From Cryptomeria japonica (Eukaryota; Streptophyta; Pinopsida; Cupressales; Cupressaceae): 64,000 nt of DNA. Location of the stretch: the NCBI RefSeq assembly GCF_030272615.1, contig NC_081405.1, forward strand, positions 652,632,920 through 652,696,919, read 5' to 3'. The notes beneath the pieces are model-generated. The model was not told the origin of the DNA. It was given only the letters and a program-made list of their open reading frames with translations, and did no database searches. How positions within the stretch are numbered: position 1 is the stretch's first letter; each line of letters opens with the position of its first letter. The position numbers and the translations under genes were made by a program. Shown here one piece after another: positions 11,500-23,683 of this stretch.

Positions 11500-12950
11500 G
11501 ACAGAAACAAACATTGTAACCAAAAATGAAATTTTAGACTTGTTGAAGTCCACAAAATCCTTTGTTTTTCTAACTAATGTGGTGGTCTTTTGCAGGATTT
11601 CTGACATTTTATTGCAAGGGGAGGAGCTTAGTGTTTTTTTTTTAGAACTAAATTTTTTTTTAATTTTACTAGCTTGTTCAAGTTAGTTAAAATTTAAAGT
11701 CTTTTTAATTCTAGTTAAATAAAATTGAACTCATCTTACTTTGGGTTGTAAAACGAACCACAAAAAAAATCTTTATTTTGCCAGAAAGGGGTAAAAAGAA
11801 TATCACCATCCTTTGGTGTCTAAAAGGATTCACTTTATTTTCGCAAAGTAAAAAGAATCTCATTTTTTTATTTCGCGCAAAGCAAAGAGGGAAAGTTTTC
11901 CCCTATCGATTTTCATTTTGCTGACCAAAAACATCGACTTTATTTTGTTGACCAAAATTTCTTTTCATAGATCAGAAAATCATTGCTTTGCAAGGATAAA
12001 ATAAACACCATGTTTTTGTGGAGCAACATCTCCATATAGATTTTAGCAAATCACTGAATTGAAAGGATAAAATAAACCAACTCGATTGCTTTGTCTCGAA
12101 AGTGGAAGGAATATGCTCTCCCCTTAACTGGGTGATCAAAAATCCAGACCACTATTACAGCTTTCTTTACTTCAAGCAATAAAACCTTTAGCAGGTCTGT
12201 CTTCCCGAGGAGTTGAAATCAACTCTTAAAGCCATTTATGGCCGGTGTGAAGGGAATGACCTAAGTGGGGAACGACTTTGATGCCAAGAATTCCAACCCA
12301 CTATAATCAAATGTGAAAAGTGACGAAAGTCCTTTTCAACGGTTGCGCGCAGTGATTAGTCTTCCCCCAGTATCCTCGAGATACATAAAGCCTTTGTTCT
12401 AAAGGTTGGGAAGCCTCCTGAGGAAGTTTATCACTGACGGCTGAACGGGAAGCCTGATTACGAACCCTAGAAATAGAAGCTTTGAACCAAGTCAGTAACC
12501 AGACATTTATAACATCATAGTGCAAGGGTGGGGAAGAATCTGCCCCTAAGATTACTCACCATATATCTCTCAAGATAACTACTCAACTATGAAGCAATTC
12601 ACTTTGAGTTAATTTCTGGCAAAAGGCAAAAAAACGGGCGCCCTCTAGGGGGTGACACGGCTGTTTGAGCTGACGGAGTATCGAGACTAGTGAGCTATGA
12701 TGTTATTTATGACCCTTGATTAAAGAGTATTTCTGAAGTGTGTTATTTGTATCCAAACCTGTTAAAACATTGGGGATTTGAACACATCCTCGCAGAACAT
12801 ACACTTTTTGTTAGATTAGGCAAAATGGTTGTACTTTTTGTGCCGTGCTTGCATTTATTACTTCAGAAAATCATCCATCAAGCTTGAAAAATTTGCAACA
12901 AAAATTCAAAATTCACAAAAACCAAACCAAAGAAAAAAATAGGGCAGTTT
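11500..12950 (+). other. Untranslated leader of element B between the two 21-bp arrays
   Basis: No frame resembles a known protein. The stretch includes poly-T/poly-A runs near 11630-11670 and a moderately GC-rich block at about 12180-12680. The gag start lies far downstream, so this is probably part of a long 5' leader. I see nothing further in it. Confidence 0.5.
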
Positions 12951-13326
12951 AGCGCATAAGAGCAACTTCTTAGCGTGTGGAGTAATTCTGTTAGCGCATC
13001 CAAACCGCCAGTTAGCGCGTTGGATCAAAACAGTAGCGTTTCATCTTAAAAGCAAAACAGTGTAAAATCCATTAGTGTGCATCAAAAAAATAGTCTAGCG
13101 CGTGGAAGCAACAGCTTAGCGCGTGGAAACTAAACATTAGCACATAAAGTCCAACAGTTAGCGCATCCCAGACCCAGGATAGCGTATAGCTTTTACAACT
13201 GCCAGGAAAACAATTTTAACAGTCCAAAAACTTTAGCGCGTATCTGAGGGCAACCTAGTGCGTGTGGTTGTTATCTTAGCGCATAGAGGAAATTAAGTAG
13301 CGCATGTAGACTCTGTTCTAGCGCGT
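12951..13326 (+). repeat. 21-bp tandem array with AGCGC(A/G)T core, cluster 2 (about 16 units)
   Basis: Cores start at 12951, 12972, 12993, 13014, 13034 and 13074 (degenerate), then 13097, 13118, 13139, 13160 and 13181. After a gap they resume at 13235, 13257, 13278, 13299 and 13320. Nearly all steps are exactly 21 bp. The core matches that of cluster 1, about 1.45 kb upstream in the same leader, while the spacer bases differ. Confidence 0.9.
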
Positions 13327-14177
13327 GATAAAAAACAGAAAAACAGAGAGCAAAACTGAGAAAAATTTTGAAATTTTCAAAAACATTTTTCGAAGCATTT
13401 TTCATCATCATTTTTCATCAAACCAAAGTGGCAAACAAACCATTAAAACTATTTCTCAAGCAAAATTTGTGTCAAAATGAACATTGTCAGAATCCTAAAA
13501 TGAATCGCGCAATAGAGAATGTCTCTCCTATCATAATCCGGAAATCTCATCATCAGTATCAACAGAATCCTTTATCATCCTATGGAATTTTCTCTCAAAA
13601 CACTTGTTAAAACTTTCAAATTATCAAATCAAGTTTCCAAATCGGGAGGCTTTTATCCATATCATTTGACACACTTTGTTGTGAAGGGGCATCTAAAAAC
13701 CTTCACTCTGATAAAGTAAGATTTGAAATTTTCAAAAACAAGAATCAACTGAATCCAAACCAATCAAAGAAAACCATTGATCACTCATGCATGACTAATC
13801 CCCTTATTCTGAGAAGAAAGAACCTCTATCGTAACATCACGTTGAAGAAACAACAACCTAGTTTTTCCAAATTCATCAAGAGAAATAAGTTTTTATACAT
13901 CAATCATCAACTCTTCAAATCTCATCGGGTATTCCTTCATCACGTCAAACGTTATATCCAAAACAAATCTAGCGATTTGACAAAGAACCCTTGAAGACAA
14001 GAGCATACTGTCAAAAGTCTACTTTTAATCAAACCATAAACCGCGGAGGAAAGATCAATCCAGCATTCTTGCCCGATGAGTGCATCACATATAACACATC
14101 TCGGCCAGAACCACCAACGCCCGAGCAACATATCAACGAGGCTTTTGTCCCCTTCATCACTAAAATTTTCTACTAAA

Positions 14178-16715
14178 ATGCCTGTTACTCACTCTCAAAG
14201 AGACAAACAAAGCGAGGCACACGTTGAGTCCAGTATGAATCGAAGATTATCAAATCCTTTTGAGGTTCCACCCTTAGAAGAACCTGAAATTACTAAAGCA
14301 CTTCTTCGAGAATGTCAAGAAAACCCTTCATTCCAAAAACTTGTAGAAAAGCTCATGGAAAATGACAAGGAAAAATATCTGTTGATGCTTACAAGCAAAG
14401 GCGTTAAACTTCCCGAAGATTTAGACCCAAACATTTTTCAAACCGGATCTCGACAATATGCATATCCAGAACAACAAAGAGAAGAAGAAACTTACATACT
14501 TGAGCAACATATTCCAGAGCAACACATTCCAGAACAACACATACCAGAAATGCGTCTACCTGAGCTAGAAACACCAGCACAAAATATACCATTTACTACA
14601 CCTTTTCAGCTGAGAACCAATACAAGGCAAGAACTTTTCCCTCGACAAGACAATATACTTTTGGCAGCCCTTACTCAACAAATGCAAATGTTGCAAAGGC
14701 AAATACAGGATATGCAACAAGGGACAACAATACGGTACTCTTTAAACGAAATCTGTCCTTACCCATTTGACAGAAGATTGAACATGGTGCCTTTTCCTCC
14801 AAACTCAGACGTTCCCAAATTTGATAAATATGATGAGAAAAGTGATCCCCGAGATCCTGTTTGAGAATTTTGCACACTAAGCCTTGAATTTGCTCATGAT
14901 GACACCTATTTGATGAGGTTATTCCGCAGAAGCTTGGGAGGACAAACCATGGAATGGTTATCCAAAATCTCGCCACCTGTCAGATCATTTGATGAATTGG
15001 TTAACAAATTCATAACCCACTATTCCTACAACATCCAACATGCCATAACCATGCTAGATGTTTGCAACACCAAACAAAAGAACAACGAAACATTCATGGT
15101 GTTCCTTCAACGCTTGCACCGCATGGTATCACGATATCCTCGAGATATTCCCGAAAAGGAGAAAATCGAAATCTTCATCGATAACTTGAATGGCGAAATG
15201 AGTTACAGACTAAAACTTCAATGCATACCATCTTTTGCTAAATTGATTGAAAATGGCATTCAAGTAGAAGAAGCATGTGTCAAAAAGGGAACACTCAAAT
15301 TCTACAAGGAAGGAACAAACTCATCAAACTACAATAACCAGAACAACACCAACCTTGACAAATCTTGATTTTGGACTCGAAACAAAAACGAAGGCAACAA
15401 TGAATCATATGATCCCAAATCTAAGCAACCAATGCTTGCATTATCCTGAAATCCTCAAAATACAAAAAATCCTAAAAATGCTACTCCCAGTGCTAACACA
15501 TATGCACCAAACACTGATCAAGGACAACTCAACACAAACAACACCAACGATACTCAAAGCAAAAACATGAATCCAGGACCTAACAACAATTCGCGCAACA
15601 ACACAAACAATTTCCAAAAGCGCATCTTCACACCACTGGGACAATCATTAGAATCCGCATTCAGAGAAATTTTGGCAAACAAGATTCTTTCTTTGCCTCC
15701 AATCAGCAACTATGAACCCCCAATCAAACCACCTTGGTGGAATGATTCACACTATTGTGATTTCCATCGCAACAAGGGTCATAGAACAAACGAGTGCATG
15801 CGATTGAAACACATAGTACAGGACATGATTGATCGAGGTGACTTAACGGTGGATGGTCTTAAAACAAATGGTGATCACGAAGCCTTCAAAAATCCTCTCC
15901 CAAATTACAATAAAGATGGAGCATCAAATTCAAATGATACACACGGAGCTCATATTAATCACATCTACAACAACAAAATGAACCACATATCAGTTGAAGA
16001 TCATCAAGTCAATGTCATCACCATTCGAGATCGGCATGATCATGAATCTGTCAATGTAACAACCTGAACTCAGAAATATGTCTTGAAGGGGCATACTGCA
16101 CCTATAACTACCACACCAAAAATCCAATATGACTTGGTTAGCCAACTACGCAAGACTCCAGCTCAGATATCTATCCTGGAATTATTGAAACTATCACCAA
16201 AGCACAAAGACATATTGGAGCAAGCGCTATTGGAAACAAATGTACCTCAAAATCTGGATACAGACAGATTTCAAGCCATGGTCGCCCATATGACAGGACC
16301 TCATAACCTCACCTTCTCAGAGCATGACAATACTTCCTTGAGTCATCTGCATAATACTCCTCTCCACATTGAAGTCATTGTTTGCAAACACCGAGTAAAA
16401 AGAGTCTTAATAGATGGAGGAGCCGGACTTAATATATGTACTTTAAAGCTTATCCGTGCATTAGGCTTCTCAGAAAAATCTATTGATCCTTGCAAAAATA
16501 TCACCATCAAGGCATATGATGATGAGGAAAGGTCCTCTAAAGGCACAGTGGTATTACCTATTCAAGTAGGACCAGTACAAAAGGATACTATATGTCAGAT
16601 CTTAGATATTGATCTAACCTACAATATCTTGTTAGGACGACCCTGGATACATGAAATGCAAGCAGTACCTTCTATGTATCACCAGTGTGTAAAGTTTCCT
16701 TATGATGGACAATAA
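14178..16715 (+). pseudogene. Gypsy gag-protease frame with in-frame stops (element B)
   Basis: One frame runs from the ATG at 14178 (MPVTHSQ) to a TAA at 16713, interrupted by four TGA codons (14862, 15366, 15447, 16065). An EQHIP repeat (about four copies) lies near residue 110. The retrotransposon gag core follows (FRRSLGGQTMEWL, SFDELVNKFITHY, about 14910-15260). A C-X2-H-X4-H-X4-C knuckle (CDFHRNKGHRTNEC) lies at about 15757, then an aspartic protease with VLIDGGAGLNIC at about 16407. The DGG form in place of DSG/DTG is usual in some plant gypsy lineages. Some of the TGA codons may be decayed CGA, which fits methylated-C decay. Confidence 0.85.
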
Positions 16716-17441
16716 ATCTCCATATCAGCTGATCACAATCCATTTCAACATTGCAACGCAATGGGGGCAGCCCAAGATAGTTTGGTTCCTCATAATAGAG
16801 AAAAGCAGTGATCCTTGACATCAGATATACCAACAGCAAAGCCCAACTCCTTATGGGGAAAGTTCAAATAGAAAATGCAAATCAAAGACCAAGGCATGGG
16901 AGAATACTCTTTGGAGCCTTTATGTTTGGCCAAATTGCCAACATCACCTAGATCGCATGGTTTGCCTACTCCATCAACACATCTGGCCACTCAGCCCATC
17001 ACTAAATTTGATGGTACCTTCATCCAATTGAGTACTCTGGCACATGAATCAGAAGACAAAGACGTTCTTAGCTGGCTATATAAAGATGAGGAAGAAGATC
17101 ATAGAGCAGCCACTCTGAACATTGTTCTACCAACACACCTGTATGGAAAAGACTACTTAATCATGAAGCAAATGGGATATGGCGGTAAAGGACCTATTGG
17201 GAAACGCAAAGAAGGAGTCACTGAACCTATAGATCTTCCTTCACAACCTAGTAGAAACAAAGCAGGATTGGGTTCTAAACTCGCGTTCCTATTGAAACAG
17301 CCACCACACACAACTACAAAACCTCAATGGAAGGTAAAGAAGAAGTACAAAGAAGAATCCTGGCAGGAAGCACTCTTTGAATTAGCAGAAACAATCCGCA
17401 AGACACGGGATCCCCAACTTTCAAACTCAACCCTTGATTAA
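16716..17441 (+). pseudogene. Post-protease G-patch region fused into the 3' LTR (element B)
   Basis: The gag-protease frame continues past stops near 16713, 16808 and 16870, then stays open from 16875 to 17441. At about 17164-17275 it reads MKQMGYGGKGPIGKRKEG and RNKAGLG, which fits a G-patch (a glycine-rich RNA-binding motif; family has GxGxxGxG-like spacing). A G-patch after the protease is known in some retroviruses and plant gypsy elements. The last residues (from about 17408) are translated LTR, showing the deletion join. What this domain does in plant elements is not known to me. Confidence 0.65.
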
Positions 17442-17994
17442 ACCATTCAATCCTGACCATCCATTGCCCTATTCTTGCTATAAACAGAGCTCTCATTCCT
17501 CCATAACAATCATCCTTCAAATTTGTAGCATCATACTTATGCTCAAATACATTCAAGCTTTCTCATTTCATATATGCTCATCATTTAGCCTCTTTTAAAT
17601 CAGGAATTAGACTAAATATGCATGTTTAGAATAATTTCTTTATCATTTTAGTTCAATCATAGACTAAATATAGTATGCTAGGATAGTATTCATACTAATC
17701 TTGTCATCTTATCATTTAGTTTATTGCATTAACACATTTCATTCTAAAAATCTATCAGAGCACCCCTCGTTCTTGCATTTGCCATCCCTAAACCATTTTG
17801 CTCAGTGATCTGAGAGCAAAAACATTGGTTTGAGGGACATTGTGAGATAGAGAACCATGGGACCCACCTTGGGAAGCTGAGTAATACTACATTACTCCAT
17901 AGCTTGCACCAAGAAGTCCTCTGTGTGTGTGTGGACTAGTATTTTGAAATATTTTCACATATTGAGTTTTATCAGCCCACTTTTCCCGCATACA
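17408..17994 (+). repeat. 3' LTR remnant of element B (last 587 bp)
   Basis: It matches 10383-10969 with the same length and only scattered differences, and ends GCATACA before the GTTTG target duplication. The first ~870 bp of the LTR, which would hold most of U3, are missing. Confidence 0.9.
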
Positions 17995-18647
17995 GTTTGT
18001 TCACACATACACCACTCTCTAATAATGCAGACACAATACCCATACCCAAATTACATGTCTACTATAGCACCTATTTATACAAATCATCAACCTTGACTAT
18101 AAGGTCAGTCAAACCCTCAACACCTAATTACAAAATTATATCACATGATACATAGATCAACCACTAGACTAATAGAATTTCATGACAACATAGCATGGAC
18201 CCAAATCGATCTCCTTGAATGCGCAACACCACCATAAATCTTGCCAAGATCAACTTCAGCGTGCTACACCACCGAAAACATCGCATATCACAAAGAATAT
18301 CACCGGACCCATAAGATCTTCAATAACATGCATAATGATCAATGTGGACAACCAAAACAAATAGAAAATGATTAGGAAACACCAAAAAGCACATTAGAAT
18401 CATCCGCAATAGTTGCACCAACACCACTTAATCAAATCTTCATCGATCAACACACTAATACTCAAGAACACTCAACAACAGCAACTCAAACAAGAAAGAT
18501 AACTTGTGGAGCACCAAATAACGAACCATATGAATTGAAGATAAACATGAACATCCCAAACAATCTCCTAAATCTGCAACACAAGATATAATCATTCAAG
18601 AGCATAATGGATCAAACACTAGAACACTGAAAACCAGTCTTCATACC

Positions 18648-20267
18648 TAGTGCAGGAGCACCTAGGACTTAGGCAATCTAACTTTCACAATTTTGGCTTG
18701 TACTAACCCTAGCCAAGTCAGTGGTGGATAAGGACTCCACGAGGTTCCAAGAGATAGTATTTTGTGTCAATTTAGGCCTAGGTTGAGTTCATTTTACTTA
18801 GGTTTGCATTTTTGTGTAAATAGTGAGTTTGAGTAGGTATTTGGCCTTTTTGTTGGTCAAAAGTGTCAAAAGTTGGTAAAATCAATAGAGAGGGTTAAAA
18901 AGGTCTTGGACATGTTTGAAATATCATATCTGATGACTGGACATAGGTCTCTTAGGTTGGAGAGATCAAAAGTGCAAAAATCATAAAGTTGCAAAAAGTT
19001 GTCATGACAACTTTTGTTCTGAAATTGGTTAGCGGTCGATTTAGGGATTTCCCAACACCATCAAAGGACTCCACATATTGAAAAGCTATATAAACCCCCT
19101 CTTTCACATTTACCAAGGTTGGTAAAGTTTTTTTTGTAAGTTCAGCAACTGAAACTACTCATTTTTCAGTCTTGTTGGCAGCATTTTGGCTTGTTTTACT
19201 CAATTTTGCAATAGAATATAGATTGAATCCATTGATCCAACAATGGATTGAGTTACCCTTGTATGTTCTTTCTTTTTTGTTTCATTTTAGAACTTTGTAA
19301 ATACTGTACATAAGTGTTTTCTTGTTCAAGCTTGTAAGGAGCCAGTTTTGGCTTGTAAATAGCAATTTCCTTGTAAATATGGTTGCCCCATGAGTCCCAC
19401 ACGTGTTGTCATCATGGATAGTTGAAACATGGTAGGAAACCTCCTGTACATTGTAAATATGCAGGTTCAAGTGCTGGAGAAGTGTTTGGATATGACTGTC
19501 ACCTCATTCTAGGTGAGTCCAAGAGCAACCCGGCTAGAGAAAAAGAGGTGAAAAAGTGGTGAAGAGTGCAGGGGTGAGTGCAAGATCACCATTTCTGAGT
19601 TTGGAGGGGTCCATGGGGTTGGGGAAGACTTGTATGTACGAGGAGCCTTGAAAAATCCATCTGATAGCAAAACCCCAACTTGTCTACTCACTGTCGGTTA
19701 AAGGCCTTTAAAACCCTACAAACCCTCATTTTCGGGTTCATACCTTGTATGGTTAAAACAAGGCCTAAGAACTCAAAAATCATTTAGGAATGGGTGTATC
19801 ATTGAAGAAAAGTTAAAATTTTTTGGGGGTTCTTTGAGTCTTTTTCCTCCAAGCCCTAGAAAACCGGTCTTGGAGGCCTAGTCAGGCCTAATTCCTTGTA
19901 GCCCTTTTCCAAGCAAGATTGTCAAACTGGTAAGAAACCTAAAGGTTGCAACCCATTAATGGACTCCATATGCACTAAAAACATGTTATAAGACCTCACT
20001 ACACCTCTGCAACATCTCACAACAATTGGAGGTCATTATGGCAAGTTGAGGCCAAGAGGCCAGAATTGAGCACTTGAGAAGCACAGTGAATTGATGGGGT
20101 TCCTAACCAAAACACCTGAAGAAAACACCCTAGTAAGGACAAGAATCAATCCCTAGAAGAGATTGAGAGGGACTTGGAGGTATAGAAAGTAACTAGGCCT
20201 GGTGAGTTGGTGGAATTCAGCAACATCAACTTAGTGAAGTGTTGAGCAGGCTAGGTGAATCCTATCA
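18648..20267 (+). repeat. 5' LTR of element C
   Basis: A 1620-bp LTR ending CCTATCA. A TATA box (CTATATAAACCCC) lies at about 19086-19098 and recurs near 22497 in the other LTR. It is followed by a long transcribed-type region without recognisable coding. Confidence 0.88.
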
Positions 20268-20270
20268 AAT

Positions 20271-20283
20271 TGGTATCAGAGCC
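20271..20283 (+). other. Primer binding site of element C
   Basis: TGGTATCAGAGCC lies three bases after the 5' LTR. It is a perfect match to the common plant initiator tRNA-Met primer site. Confidence 0.9.
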
Positions 20284-20308
20284 TACAAGATTTGGGTTGG
20301 GAAAGTTG

Positions 20309-21460
20309 ATGTCCTTGTTGTTAGGAGAGTCAGTTGGAGACAACATGGTGACCAATGCAGAGTTGGCCAGGAAAGTGGATGATCAGGAGGAAGAGAATAG
20401 ACTCCTAAAAGAGAAATTGATTGAGTTGGAGGGTAAGCTTGGTGCAATTGAAACCAAGGCTGATGAAGTGTTGGTAAAGGTGGAAGGAGCAGAAGGGAAG
20501 GGTAAAGAAGTGGCAAAGATAGGAAAGATACTTGAACCTGACCCTATCCTAGAGCAAGAACCTTTCTTGAAGGCATTGAAGGCCTTGAGTGGCAAATCAC
20601 TGGAAGGATTGCCATTGTTCACTGGCAAGATGGAGGCAGAAGTGGTCCTAGAATGGATATAAGGTAAGGAGAAACACTTTGAGTGTGAAGGCATAACTGA
20701 AGCCCAAAGAGTCAAGGTAGCCAAGTCCAAGATGAGAGGAGCTTCTCTCACATGTTGGCAATTCGTACAAGATGAGAGGAAGAAAATGGGCAAAGCACCC
20801 ATCTCTTCTTGGAAAGGGATGTTACAAAATCAAAGAAGTCCATCTCCCTAATGACTATGAAGTGCAAATTCATAGGAAGAGGCAAAACTTAAGGCAAAAA
20901 GATCTTGACGTTAGTAGCTACATGGAGGAATTTCACAAACTTAGCCTTAGATCTCATGTGGTAGAAGAGGAGAGTCTCAAGGTTGCTAGGTACCTAAATG
21001 GTCTACGGTGGAACATCCAAGAAGAAATCAATCTAATGAGCCCAAAAATAGTCCATCAAACCTTTCATCTTGCCCTTAAGGTGGAGGAAAAACTGAAAAG
21101 AAGACATGACTCAAGCAACAATAGGGGCAGAGGTAGAGGAAAAGATAATAGAGGCCATAGAGGAGGCTTTGGTGGAAGAAGTTCTGAATAAAGAACACAA
21201 GGAGAGTCTAAACTCACTAAGCAGCAAGATAGTGGCAGTAGTAGAGGAGGATTCAATAGAGGAAGGGGATACAATAGTGGTTCTAGAGGAAGATCCAGTG
21301 GCCAAGGTAGAGGTTCCTCATACTTTGCAACAATGAAGTGTTACCATTGTAACCAACTTGGTCACCCAGCATATAGGTGTCTAGAGAAGGGATCATCATC
21401 ACATGGTGGTGAAAGAAGAGTGAGATATCTTCAAGTAGCAAGACTTCAGAAGTTTCCTTA
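20309..21460 (+). pseudogene. Gypsy gag remnant (element C)
   Basis: An N-terminal coiled-coil region (ENRLLKEKLIELEGKLG, about 20395) leads into the gag core (LPLFTGKMEAEVVLEW, then KHFECEGITEAQRV). A TAA lies at 20660. A frameshift near 20820 leads to DYEVQIHRKRQNLRQ, then SYMEEFHKL and VARYLNGLRWNIQEEI. An Arg/Gly-rich tail and a stop at 21189 precede a CCHC zinc knuckle CYHCNQLGHPAYRC at about 21339-21380. The two gag halves are in different frames, so no intact gag can be made. Confidence 0.85.
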
Positions 21461-21481
21461 GAGTCAGAAGTAGGTGACAAC

Positions 21482-21970
21482 TTGATGATAAGGAGAACTT
21501 TGATCAAAGAACTGGTCAGAGAAGAGCCTAGCCAAAGAGGGTCCTTGTTTAGGATCAAATGCAATATTTTGGATAAAATGTGCAAAGTGATCATTGATTT
21601 AGGGTCTACAGACAACATTGTGTCAGAAGAGGCAGTGAAAAAGCTCAAATTGCAAAGGATACCTCACAACAACCCTTATAGAGTCACTTGGTTGAACAAA
21701 GGACAACATGTTCTTGTTAATGAGCAAGCATGGGTGGATTTTACCATTGGAAGGTATAAGGACAAGGTACTATGTGATGTCCTACCCATGGATGCATTCC
21801 ATCTTCTATTAGGAAGACCATGGCAATTTGATAGACAAGTTATCCATGATGGAGCCAAGAATGCATACTCATTCAAGAAAGATGGAGTCACATTCAAGAT
21901 TCAGTCTATCCTTGAGGAAGGTGAAAAAAGGGCAGCAGGTCCTAATGTCCTTTTGGTGAGTGAAAAATAG
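21482..21970 (+). pseudogene. Gypsy aspartic protease with altered active site (element C)
   Basis: The protease cuts the element polyprotein. The family motif D-S/T-G appears here as VIIDLGSTDNIVS, with Leu at codon 21599-21601 (TTA; TCA would give Ser). Element E has VVIDSGSLDN at the same place. The fold continues with VLCDVLPMDAFHLLLGRPWQFDR. It lies in a different frame from the gag knuckle, so a frameshift separates them. A stop (TAG) at 21968 ends the open part, and the post-protease linker continues to the deletion junction near 22071. Confidence 0.85.
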
Positions 21971-22071
21971 TTCTTGAAGACACTTGAGGAAGGTGAAGGT
22001 GTAGGGTTTACACTAGTGATGAAGCCTAAAGAGCAAGATTTGTTGGAGAAGTTCAAAGGCATTGTGAGTGA

Positions 22072-23683
22072 CCTAGGACTTAGGCAATCTAACTTTCACA
22101 ATTTTGGCTTGTGCTAACCCTAGCCAAGTCAGTGGTGGATAAGGACTCTAGGAGGGTCCAAGAGTTAGTATTTTGTGTCAATGTAGGCCTAGGTTGAGTT
22201 CATTTTACTTAGGTTTGCATTTTTGTGTAAATAGTGAGTTTGAGTAGGTATTTGGCCTTTTTGTTGATCAAAAGTGTCAAAAGTTGGTAAAAGCATTAGA
22301 GAGGGTTAAAAAGGTCTTGGACATGTTTGAAATGTCATATGTGATGACTAGACATAGGTCTCTTAGGTTGGAGAGATCAAAAGTCCAAAAATCATAAAGT
22401 TGCAAAAAGTTGTCATGACAACTTTTCTTTTGAAATTGGTTAGTGGTGGATTTAGGGATTTCCCAACACCATGAAAGGAATTCACACATGTTAAATCTAT
22501 ATAAACCCCCTCTTGCATGTTTACCAAGGTTGGTGAAGTTTGTTTTGTAAGTTCAACAACTGAAATTACTCATTTTGCAGTCTTGTTGGCAGCATTTTGG
22601 CTTGTTTTACTCAATTTTACAATAGAACATGGATTGAATCCATTGATCCAGAAATGGATTGAGTTACCCTTGTGTGTTCTTTCTCTGTTGGTTCATTTTA
22701 GAACTTTTTAAATACTATACATAAGTGTTCTCTTGTTCAAGTTTGTAAGCAGCCTGTTTTGGCTTATAAATAGCAATTTCCTTGTAAATATGGTTGCCCA
22801 ATGAGTCCCACGCGTGCTACCATCACGGCTGGTTGGGACATGGTAGGAAACCTCCTATACATTGTAAATATGCAGGTTCAAGTGATGGAGAAGTGTTTGG
22901 ATATGATTGTCACCTCATTCTAGGTGAGTCTAGGAGCAACCCGGCTAGAGAAAAAGAGGTGAAAAAAGTGGTGAAGAGTGCAGGGGTGAGTGCAAGATCA
23001 CCATTTTAAGTTTGGAGGGGTCCATGGGGTTGGGGCAGACTTTTATGTACAAGGAGGAGCCTTGAAAAATCCATTTGATAGCAAAACCCCAATGCATCTA
23101 CTCACTCTCGGTTAAAGGCCTTTAAAACCCTACAAACCCTCATTTTGGGGTTCATGCCTTGTACGGTCAGACCGGGGCCTATAAAATCAAAAATTATTTA
23201 GGAATGGGTGTATCATTGAAGTAAATTTAAACTTGTTTGGGGGTTGTTTGATTCGTTTTCCTCCAAGTCCTAGAAAACCAGTCTTAGAGGCCTAATTCTA
23301 GGCCTAATTCCTTGTAGCCCTTTTCCAAGCAAGATTGTGAAACCGGTAAGAAACCTAAAGGTTGAAACCCATTAATGGACTCCATATGCACTAAAAACAT
23401 GTTATAAGACCTCACTACACCTCTGCAACATCTCACAACAATTGGAGGTCATTATGACAAGTTGAGGCCAAGAGGCCAGAATTGAGCACCTAAGAAGCAC
23501 AATGAATTGATAGGGTTCCTAACCAAAACACCTGAAGAAAACACCCTAGTAAGGACAAGAATCAATCCCTAGAAGAGATTGAGAGGGACTTGGAGGTCTA
23601 GAAAGCAACTAGGCCTGGTGAGTTGGTGGAATTGAGCAACATCAACTTAGTGAAGTGTTGAGCAGGCTAGGTGAATCCTATCA
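22072..23683 (+). repeat. 3' LTR of element C, lacking about 13 bp at its start
   Basis: It matches 18661-20267 from CCTAGGACTTAGGCAATC to CCTATCA with moderate divergence. The bases before CCTAGG differ from the 5' LTR and instead continue the coding frame of element C. Confidence 0.88.

Larger units (their letters stand above)
9513..17994 (+). mobile_element. Ty3-gypsy type element B with pol deleted, nested in the D LTR
   Basis: An exact 5-bp target duplication GTTTG (9508-9512 and 17995-17999) bounds an element starting TGTAGACG and ending GCATACA. It has a 1457-bp 5' LTR, a 3-kb leader with two 21-bp repeat arrays, a gag-protease frame and a G-patch region. Sequence then jumps from codons at about 17408 straight into the middle of the 3' LTR. 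RT, RNase H, integrase, the polypurine tract and the first ~870 bp of the 3' LTR are gone. The 8-bp GGATCCCC at the junction (17408-17415) also occurs at the matching LTR point (10383-10390). Confidence 0.9.
18648..23683 (+). mobile_element. Ty3-gypsy type element C with pol deleted, nested in the D LTR
   Basis: An exact target duplication ATACC (18643-18647 and 23684-23688) bounds two LTRs of about 1.6 kb that enclose gag and protease only. The coding frame runs to a conserved post-protease block (LLEKFKGIVSD, about 22041-22070) and then enters the 3' LTR about 13 bp inside its start. RT, RNase H, integrase and the polypurine tract are therefore missing. The gag and protease resemble those of element E, so C is probably the same broad gypsy group. 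The LTR starts TAGTGCAGG; the expected TG may have decayed to TA. Confidence 0.9.

Noticed and set aside
11223-11686. Open frames with 7-residue repeats over the first 21-bp array
   Set aside because: A 21-bp period keeps several frames open at once. No start context or domain supports translation.
13368-13994. Open frames upstream of the element B gag
   Set aside because: They are Lys/Asn/His-rich, lack any recognisable motif and overlap in different frames. They are more likely leader sequence.
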